Source: Parafilimonas sp. (GTDB taxonomy: Bacteria > Bacteroidota > Bacteroidia > Chitinophagales > Chitinophagaceae). From it: 39,754 nt of DNA. Both the position numbers and the translations under genes were made by a program. Location: NCBI GenBank assembly GCA_017856455.1, contig JAFMEZ010000001.1, positions 74,439-114,192 on the forward strand, read 5' to 3'. The notes below the pieces were generated by a model. That model did not search any database, had not been told where the DNA came from, and was given only the letters and a program-made list of their open reading frames with translations. Shown here piece after piece: positions 34,628 to 39,754 of this stretch. Each line of letters opens with the position of its first letter. Positions within the stretch are counted from its first letter, which is position 1.

Positions 34628-35354
34628 TAATTGCAAAGCAATGATTTTTGCTGCTGGATTTGGTACTCGCCTAAAGCCTTTTACCGACCATCATCCTAAA
34701 GCACTGGCCCCTGTCAATGGGAAAAGTTTGCTACAAAGAAATATCGAGTACCTCTCTTCATTTGGCATAAGCAATATTGTTGTTAATGTTCATCATTTTG
34801 CTGATCAAGTTTTGGAAGAGTTAAAGAGACTGTCTACTGATCATTTGAAATTTAGTATCTCTCATGAAAAGGACGGTCCTTTTGAAACTGGCGGAGGTTT
34901 GGCATTTGCTGCTCAATATTTAGATCATGGCGATGATCCATTTATTGTGATGAACGTGGATATGCTTACAAATTTAGATCTGTTAGGAATGTTTGATTAT
35001 CACCAAAAAATTAATCCTCTCGCTACTTTGGCTGTGACTGATCGAAAAAGTTCGAGACAGTTTTTATTTGATGAAGAAATGAAGTTGGTTGGATGGAAAA
35101 ATAATTTGACGGCGCAAGTAAAATGGGTTGATGGAGAAGTTGATGAGGTAAAACCATTTTCATTTTCCGGTATACATATTATTCATCCCTCCATATTTAA
35201 GTATATGCCCGACGCAGGTACATTTTCAATCGTAGATGTATATCTGAATATTGCCAAAGAAAAACTGATCATTGCATATGATCATACGGGGGATCTGATA
35301 CTTGATGTGGGAAAGCCTGAATCGTTGGTGAAGGCAGAAGAAGTATTTAAATAA
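34614..35354 (+). CDS. sugar-1-phosphate nucleotidyltransferase, MurU-like
   Basis: A 246-residue enzyme of the NTP-transferase family. The signature FAAGFGTRLKPFTDHHPKALAPV lies at the N-terminus, FETGGGLAFA contacts the sugar, and NVDML carries the metal-binding Asp. FSFSGIHIIHP and a final LDVGKPESL complete the fold. It lacks the C-terminal acyltransferase domain of GlmU. Next to an AmgK-like kinase the best guess is N-acetylmuramate-1-phosphate uridylyltransferase; mannose-1-phosphate guanylyltransferase is the alternative. I chose the ATG at 34614 because the frame before it starts with TTG inside the kinase gene. Its stop abuts rsmI's stop exactly. Confidence 0.85.
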   Translation: MNPINNCKAMIFAAGFGTRLKPFTDHHPKALAPVNGKSLLQRNIEYLSSFGISNIVVNVHHFADQVLEELKRLSTDHLKFSISHEKDGPFETGGGLAFAAQYLDHGDDPFIVMNVDMLTNLDLLGMFDYHQKINPLATLAVTDRKSSRQFLFDEEMKLVGWKNNLTAQVKWVDGEVDEVKPFSFSGIHIIHPSIFKYMPDAGTFSIVDVYLNIAKEKLIIAYDHTGDLILDVGKPESLVKAEEVFK

Positions 35355-36029
35355 TCAGGACTTATAATCTTTTCCTGCAATCACAATAACAATTTCACCT
35401 TTGACTCCTTTTGCATTGAAATGTTCAAAGACTTCTTTGAGCGTTCCTCTTGCATTTTCTTCAAATTTTTTAGAAAGCTCTCTTGAAACACTGCACTGTC
35501 TGTCCTCACCAAAATATTCCATCAGTTGCTGAAGTGTTTTTAGTAGTCTCATGGGAGATTCATATAAAACTATCGTACGTTTTTCTTCTGCAAGTGAAGT
35601 GAGCAGTGTATGTCGACCCTTTTTTAATGGTAAAAAACCTTCAAAACAGAAACTGTCTGTTGGGAGTCCGCTGTTGACCAAAGCTGGAATCAATGCTGTT
35701 GCTCCTGGTAAGCATTCAACTTTAACATCTTTCTTGATGCATGCGCGTATGATAAAAAATGCTGGATCAGAAATTCCGGGTGTGCCAGCATCAGTAAGCA
35801 ATGCCATTTTTGTTCCTCCGACCAGTTGATCAACAAGGCGTTCAGTGATTTGATGTTCGTTGTGTTGGTGGTAGGATTGTAATGGTTTGTTGATTTCATA
35901 ATGTTTCAACAAAACACCAGAAGTTCTTGTGTCTTCTGCCAGAATGATGTCTACTTCTTTAAGAACAGCAACTGCTCTAAATGTCATGTCGCCTAAATTG
36001 CCGATTGGTGTTGGAACAATATAAAGCAT
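35355..36029 (-). CDS. rsmI: 16S rRNA (cytidine-1402 2'-O) methyltransferase
   Basis: A 224-residue tetrapyrrole-methylase-fold enzyme that methylates C1402 in the ribosomal P site. YIVPTPIGNLGDMTFRAV and ILAEDTRTSGVLL open the SAM fold. LLTDAGTPGISDPAF is the family signature, followed by LPGATALIPALVNSGLPTDSFCFEGFLP. It stops about 50 residues short of the longest family members, without the small C-terminal extension. I chose the ATG at 36029 over a GTG one codon upstream. It is the last gene of the pepP-pssA-purS-rsmI run, 26 bp after purS. Confidence 0.95.
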   Translation of the reverse strand: MLYIVPTPIGNLGDMTFRAVAVLKEVDIILAEDTRTSGVLLKHYEINKPLQSYHQHNEHQITERLVDQLVGGTKMALLTDAGTPGISDPAFFIIRACIKKDVKVECLPGATALIPALVNSGLPTDSFCFEGFLPLKKGRHTLLTSLAEEKRTIVLYESPMRLLKTLQQLMEYFGEDRQCSVSRELSKKFEENARGTLKEVFEHFNAKGVKGEIVIVIAGKDYKS

Positions 36030-36055
36030 CACATGATTTTAGTAAGGAAGCCCGA

Positions 36056-36304
36056 TTATGATAGGATACTGATTTCGAAATGCTCCATTACTTGATTGGC
36101 AAGGAGTTTTGTTGCAGCTTCTTCAGCAATTTTTTTTGCTTCGCTCTCATTGGCTGCATCCACCTGAAGTGTAATTCTTTTTCCGATTCTAACATCTTGA
36201 ACAGCTTTTAGACCAAGGTTATGCAATCCACCCAACACAGCCTTACCTTGAGGGTCAAGTAAATCTTTCAGTGGCATTACATTGATAGCGACAGTATAGT
36301 TCAT
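36056..36304 (-). CDS. purS: phosphoribosylformylglycinamidine synthase subunit PurS
   Basis: An 82-residue protein, the small subunit that lets PurQ pass ammonia to PurL in purine synthesis. DPQGKAVLGGLHNLGL and the VQDVRIGKRITLQVD strand are the family pattern, and length is typical. Its presence implies that the organism uses the three-part PurSQL enzyme. Neither purQ nor purL is in the window. Its ATG overlaps the pssA stop by 4 nt. Confidence 0.93.
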   Translation of the reverse strand: MNYTVAINVMPLKDLLDPQGKAVLGGLHNLGLKAVQDVRIGKRITLQVDAANESEAKKIAEEAATKLLANQVMEHFEISILS

Positions 36305-37062
36305 TTGAGCTCTTTTTTAAAAAGCAAAGATACTAGAATATAGCTGAAGAGAATAGCAAAAGCGGAAAGCCATCCAAGTATAATGATGGATAAGATTGAT
36401 ACAAGCAGTAAGATATATCTTGATGTATTTTCTTTAAAACTGTAATTTTTAAATTTTAGATTGATCAATGCTACTTTTGAAACCATCAGATAAGAGATAA
36501 TGATGGTAATTGCATAAAGACTCCATTTATTAATCAATAATGATTGGAGTTCAAAGAGATTGTAAAAGGCAATCATTGGAATGCTCGCTAAGAATAGTCC
36601 AGCTGCTGGTGCTGGTAGTCCCAAGAAGTGATTTCTAGACGATCGGTCTATATTGAACCTTCCTAATCTCCATGCAGCAGCCATTGGAATTAGAAGTACT
36701 GGAAGAAAAATATAAGTTGAGCGCTCCATTCCAGATGGATCAGCAGCAAAAGCGAGTCTCAGGAGTTGATAGATGATTGCACCAGGAGCCACACCAAACG
36801 AAACAACATCTGCAAGCGAATCAAGTTGTTTACCCATTTCAGAATCTGCTTTCAACAGACGGGCAACAAATCCATCAAAAAAATCAACCACAGCAGCGAG
36901 AAATATACAAATGGCTGCCCAGGTAATTTTTTCCGGGAAATATATTTTCCATTCTCCACTTTCAAGATTTACAATGGTTTCACCTGTCTGAAGTGTAAAA
37001 ACAATTGCAATTGCTCCAAAGCAAAGATTGAGCAACGTAATGATATTGGCTATCTGCTTCAT
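36301..37062 (-). CDS. pssA: CDP-diacylglycerol-serine O-phosphatidyltransferase
   Basis: A 253-residue membrane enzyme that makes phosphatidylserine, the precursor of phosphatidylethanolamine. The CDP-alcohol phosphatidyltransferase motif D-x2-DG-x2-AR-x8-G-x3-D-x3-D is complete in DFFDGFVARLLKADSEMGKQ followed by LDSLAD, at about residues 62 to 86. Six or more hydrophobic helices follow. The FGVAPG segment after the motif is typical of the PssA branch. It overlaps pepP upstream and purS downstream by 4 nt each, so translation is coupled. Confidence 0.93.
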   Translation of the reverse strand: MKQIANIITLLNLCFGAIAIVFTLQTGETIVNLESGEWKIYFPEKITWAAICIFLAAVVDFFDGFVARLLKADSEMGKQLDSLADVVSFGVAPGAIIYQLLRLAFAADPSGMERSTYIFLPVLLIPMAAAWRLGRFNIDRSSRNHFLGLPAPAAGLFLASIPMIAFYNLFELQSLLINKWSLYAITIIISYLMVSKVALINLKFKNYSFKENTSRYILLLVSILSIIILGWLSAFAILFSYILVSLLFKKELK

Positions 37063-38360
37063 TTTTTTGATGTAGATTTCATCAGTCTTTCAATATCTTC
37101 TGCTTCAATGGGAATATTGGCCATCAAATCTTTGTTACCATTTTTGGTGATCCAAACATTGTTCTCGATACGAACTCCCATTTGTTCTTCTTCAATATAG
37201 ATACCAGGTTCAACTGTTAGTACCATACCTGCTTTGAGCGGTTCAGTTTTGGTACCAAGATCGTGTACATCGATACCCAGGTGATGTGAAATTCCATGGT
37301 AGAGGTATTTTCTATACGCTCTATTGTCTGGAGTTTCATTCTTGATATCGGTTTTCTTCAGCAAGCCAATTTTTTGAAATACACTTGTGGCCTCATCGCC
37401 AATCATGTCGTGGTATTTCAAGATCGTGATTCCAGGTTTCAATAAATGCTTTGCGTAATTATGCAGATGCAGACATGCATTGTAAACTGTTTTTTGTCTC
37501 TTGGTGAATTTCCCGTTTACAGGAACAGTTCTTGTTAGATCAGCACAATAGCTGCCATACTCCGCACCAAAATCCATCAATACAAGTTCTCCATCTTTAC
37601 ATTCTTGGTTATTGGCAATGTAGTGCAATGTCCTTGCTCTGTCGCCACTGGCAATGATCGATGAATAAGCAGGACCAGCAGATCCTTGCATCATAAAGTC
37701 GTGATAAATTTCTGCTTCTATTTCATTTTCCCAAACACCAGGTTTGATAAATCCCAGTAATCTTCTAAATGTATGATCAGTGATATCAACCGCTTTTTGT
37801 AAAACTGCAACTTCGAGAGGTGATTTGATTGCACGAATATCTCTCATGATTTTTGCTGCTCTTTTATATTGATGCAATGGATATCTGTTTTGCATTTCTT
37901 TTGCAAAACGATAATCTCTCACAGCAAGTTGATTTGCTTTCCTGTCATTTTCATTTGTATTGAGATAAATCGTGTCTGCTAAATGGATCATTGGTTGCAA
38001 CAAGCCATCAAGCACATCGAGCCATAAAATTGTATGAATACCAGAAATTTCAGTTGCTTCATGAGCGCGATGTCTTTTGCCATCCCATTTTTCTTTCAGT
38101 TCGTTTGGTCGTACAAGTACAAGTACTTCACGGTATTTTTTATCCGGATTGTCTGGGTATAAGATCAGCATGCTATCCTCCTGTCGAATACCCGTCATCC
38201 AAAACAAATCTGTATTTTGTTTGAACGGATAGAGTGCATCTCCATTTGTTGGAATTTCATCATTGCTGTTGAAAATTGCTATGCTGTTTTTCTCCATCTG
38301 CGCAACAAATCTTTTTCTGTTGTCGATGAATATTTGAGGATTGATATTTGCTGAATGCAT
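37059..38360 (-). CDS. pepP: aminopeptidase P family metallopeptidase (M24B)
   Basis: A 433-residue enzyme that releases an N-terminal residue before proline. The N-terminal domain is FIDNRKRFVAQMEKNSIAIFNSN. The metal ligands lie in LVLMDFGAEYGSYCADLTRTV (two Asp), HGISHHLGIDVHD (His), TVEPGIYI (Glu) and VRIENNVWI (Glu), all intact. No signal peptide is seen, so it is cytoplasmic. It is the first gene of the pepP-pssA-purS-rsmI operon and is separated from radC by 118 bp containing the inverted repeat at 38375-38444. Confidence 0.95.
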   Translation of the reverse strand: MHSANINPQIFIDNRKRFVAQMEKNSIAIFNSNDEIPTNGDALYPFKQNTDLFWMTGIRQEDSMLILYPDNPDKKYREVLVLVRPNELKEKWDGKRHRAHEATEISGIHTILWLDVLDGLLQPMIHLADTIYLNTNENDRKANQLAVRDYRFAKEMQNRYPLHQYKRAAKIMRDIRAIKSPLEVAVLQKAVDITDHTFRRLLGFIKPGVWENEIEAEIYHDFMMQGSAGPAYSSIIASGDRARTLHYIANNQECKDGELVLMDFGAEYGSYCADLTRTVPVNGKFTKRQKTVYNACLHLHNYAKHLLKPGITILKYHDMIGDEATSVFQKIGLLKKTDIKNETPDNRAYRKYLYHGISHHLGIDVHDLGTKTEPLKAGMVLTVEPGIYIEEEQMGVRIENNVWITKNGNKDLMANIPIEAEDIERLMKSTSKK

Positions 38361-38374
38361 GGTATTTGAGTTAT

Positions 38375-38444
38375 AAGTTATAGGTTGTAAGTTGTTGGAT
38401 CAGCTTGAATCGTTTGCAAATTTACAACTTACAACTTACAACTT
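38375..38444. repeat. inverted repeat built from a 7-bp tandem unit between radC and pepP
   Basis: The right arm (38424-38444) is three exact copies of ACAACTT. The left arm (38375-38395) is the reverse complement of these with two mismatches, and a 28-nt loop separates them. The hairpin is followed on the plus strand by five T. It lies downstream of radC and upstream of pepP, both on the minus strand, so it may act in the leader of pepP or as a radC 3' structure. No other copy occurs in the window. Confidence 0.7.
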
Positions 38445-38478
38445 TTTACCTTGTCCCTCTTCTCTCACTCCTTCTCCC

Positions 38479-39165
38479 TTATATCGCTCCCTCATCCGCA
38501 AAACTATAATACCCTTCATTGCTTACAATAATGTGATCAAGCACATTGATGTCAAAATATTTTGCAGCCTGTTTTATTTTTTCAGTTAAATCCTGGTCGG
38601 CTTTTGAAGGCTTCAGATTACCTGAAGGATGATTATGGCTTAGAATGATGCTGACTGCCTCTTCCTCTAAAGCTTTTTTCATGATGATTCTGGGATCTGC
38701 TACAGTTCCAGTCATCCCGCCAGAACTGATGATCTCAAAATGTTTAATTCTATTTGCCCGGTTTAAAAAAAGCACTGCAAATACTTCGTTGGAGAGATCC
38801 ATCATTTTAGTACGTAGAAATGTTGCAACCATTTTACTGTCTCTAATGATTTCATCGGTCATTACTTCTGTTCCCATTCTTCTTTTGCCTATTTCCATTG
38901 CCGCTTGTAATATCGTTGCTTTGGCCATGCCAATACCTTTCGTTTTCATCATTTCTTTGATGGAAAGTCTTGCCAGTATGGATAATTTATGGTTGCACCT
39001 TGCCATCAATTCACCTGCAAGATCAAATGCGGATGCTTCTTTATTGCCCTGTTGAATGAGAATGGAAAGCAGTTCCACATCCGTGAGGTGTCCGGGTGAT
39101 TTTAACCTCATTTTTTCTCTTGGCCTGTCCTCAGCTGCCCAATCTTTCAACTTTTTCATCCTCAT
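38479..39165 (-). CDS. radC: RadC family JAB-domain protein
   Basis: About 228 residues. An N-terminal helical HhH-like part (KDWAAEDRPREKMRLKSPGHLTDVELLSILIQ, then TKGIGMAKATILQAAMEIG) is followed by the JAB metalloprotease-like domain. That domain has EVFAVLFLNRANRI and the zinc motif SHNHPSGNLKPSKADQDLT. RadC proteins are widespread but their role is still unclear; a link to DNA repair is weak. I chose the ATG at 39165 (39159 is nearly as good), because a longer frame would overlap the divergent prs start. It is 84 bp from prs. Confidence 0.93.
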   Translation of the reverse strand: MRMKKLKDWAAEDRPREKMRLKSPGHLTDVELLSILIQQGNKEASAFDLAGELMARCNHKLSILARLSIKEMMKTKGIGMAKATILQAAMEIGKRRMGTEVMTDEIIRDSKMVATFLRTKMMDLSNEVFAVLFLNRANRIKHFEIISSGGMTGTVADPRIIMKKALEEEAVSIILSHNHPSGNLKPSKADQDLTEKIKQAAKYFDINVLDHIIVSNEGYYSFADEGAI

Positions 39166-39221
39166 TTTTTCACATTTGATTTTATAGCTGTTTATACACC
39201 CCAAACGGTGTTTAGATTTGT

Positions 39222-39229
39222 TATCTTCG
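39222..39229 (+). promoter_or_regulatory. -7-like box for prs
   Basis: TATCTTCG, one mismatch from TAnnTTTG and followed by CC, lies 20 nt before the prs ATG at 39250. Confidence 0.4.
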
Positions 39230-39249
39230 CCAAACTCAACCCCCTTTTT

Positions 39250-39754
39250 ATGCAACGCGTAGGTCCCTCTTGTAAAGTATTCTCTGGTACCAGTTCCGAA
39301 TACCTAGCAGCTAAAATTGCTGAACTGGTCAATGGAACGCCAGGTAAAATCAGTATTCAGCGCTTTAGTGATGGAGAAATTCAGCCCGTTTTCCTCGAAA
39401 GTATACGAGGCGATTATGTTTTCCTTGTGCAAAGCACCTTTGCACCAGGAGATAATCTACTTGAATTGCTGTTGATGATTGATGCAGCCAAGCGTGCATC
39501 TGCATACAAAATCATAGCAGTTATGCCATATTTTGGTTATGCCCGTCAGGACAGAAAGGACAAGCCTAGGGTAGCAATCGGGTCTAAGCTGGTTGCCAAC
39601 CTTTTGACCGCTGCTGGGGCAGACAGGGTAGTGACGATGGATTTGCACGCACCCCAGATCCAGGGCTATTTTGACATACCTGTAGATCACCTAGACAGTT
39701 CAGCCATTTTTATCCCTTATATCTCCAATCTTCAGCTGGAAAACCTTACCTTTG
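39250..39754 (+). CDS. prs: ribose-phosphate pyrophosphokinase, 3' part missing
   Basis: The first 168 residues of PRPP synthetase, which makes the ribose donor for purines, pyrimidines, histidine and NAD. I translated it directly. It has RFSDGEIQPVFLESIRGDYVFLVQS, then MPYFGYARQDRKDKPRVAI (ATP site), TMDLHAPQIQGYFDIPVDHL (metal and PRPP site). About 145 residues lie beyond the window. The ATG at 39250 gives the normal N-terminus. Its 84-bp upstream region is shared with the divergent radC. It is metabolically linked to purS and guaB in this window, but not in an operon with them. Confidence 0.96.
   Translation, partial: MQRVGPSCKVFSGTSSEYLAAKIAELVNGTPGKISIQRFSDGEIQPVFLESIRGDYVFLVQSTFAPGDNLLELLLMIDAAKRASAYKIIAVMPYFGYARQDRKDKPRVAIGSKLVANLLTAAGADRVVTMDLHAPQIQGYFDIPVDHLDSSAIFIPYISNLQLENLTF

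Noticed and set aside
36766-37200. 144-codon open frame on the plus strand across pssA and pepP
   Set aside because: It runs against the pssA catalytic motif and the pepP C-terminus, with Cys/Ile/Ser-rich shadow composition.
38424-38444. Heptamer repeats as a possible CRISPR array
   Set aside because: The units are 7 bp with no spacers and no cas genes nearby.
38645-39055. 136-codon open frame on the plus strand inside radC
   Set aside because: It is a shadow of the JAB domain; the hydrophobic look comes from reversed codons.
38945-39255. Longer radC frame starting at 39255
   Set aside because: It would overlap the divergent prs start codon and adds residues not typical of RadC before MRMKKLKDW.

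Overview
The window is a dense, AT-rich chromosomal segment of a Bacteroidota bacterium, most likely of the Chitinophagales/Chitinophagaceae type. The evidence is a full-length SprA (type IX secretion translocon), a PorE-like OmpA/PD40 protein, futalosine-pathway menaquinone genes, DUF3467 and DUF4105 proteins, and many start codons preceded by the Bacteroidota -7 promoter element TAnnTTTG. The family assignment is an inference. I see no rRNA, tRNA, CRISPR array, insertion sequence or prophage. No gap between genes exceeds about 150 bp, so gene content is mostly core metabolism and information processing.

Layout, left to right. (1) Minus: mqnB and the cut-off mqnD, two steps of the futalosine route to menaquinone. 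(2) Plus: two tandem 6-pyruvoyl-tetrahydropterin synthase paralogues, folE (GTP cyclohydrolase I) and fabD. (3) Minus: an exported beta-barrel-like protein overlapping a gene for a ComEA-like helix-hairpin-helix domain joined to a predicted outer-membrane barrel, then a small DUF3467 protein. (4) Plus: folD, queE, the PorE-like gene, dprA, guaB, a DUF4105 membrane protein and an SDR oxidoreductase. (5) Minus: ruvA then the 7.2-kb sprA. (6) Plus: fabH, a trans-sulfuration PLP enzyme, a GNAT acetyltransferase, atpG, scpB and lysA. (7) A lipoprotein gene (minus) divergent from a glycogen-phosphorylase-like gene (plus), then def. (8) Minus: trmH-like, mqnP-like prenyltransferase and ruvX in a tight operon. 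(9) Plus: an AmgK-like sugar kinase fused to a RapZ C-terminal domain, overlapping a MurU-like nucleotidyltransferase. (10) Minus: radC, then pepP, pssA, purS and rsmI. (11) Plus: prs, cut by the window end.

Functional threads. FolE, the PTPS pair and QueE together can supply the GTP to 7-carboxy-7-deazaguanine part of queuosine synthesis, with FolE also feeding folate and FolD using it. MqnB, MqnD and the MqnP-like enzyme belong to one menaquinone pathway but sit about 31 kb apart. SprA and the PorE-like protein both point to type IX secretion. The most interesting candidates for undescribed biology are the kinase-RapZ(C)/nucleotidyltransferase pair (cell-wall sugar recycling with a possible built-in amino-sugar sensor), the HhH-barrel pair (a possible DNA-contacting outer-membrane module), and the phosphorylase-like protein in which the usual PLP lysine is threonine.

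Gene organisation is compact. All five convergent gene pairs abut stop-to-stop or overlap. At least six genes have the -7 box ending only 3 or 4 nt before the start codon, which predicts leaderless or nearly leaderless transcripts.
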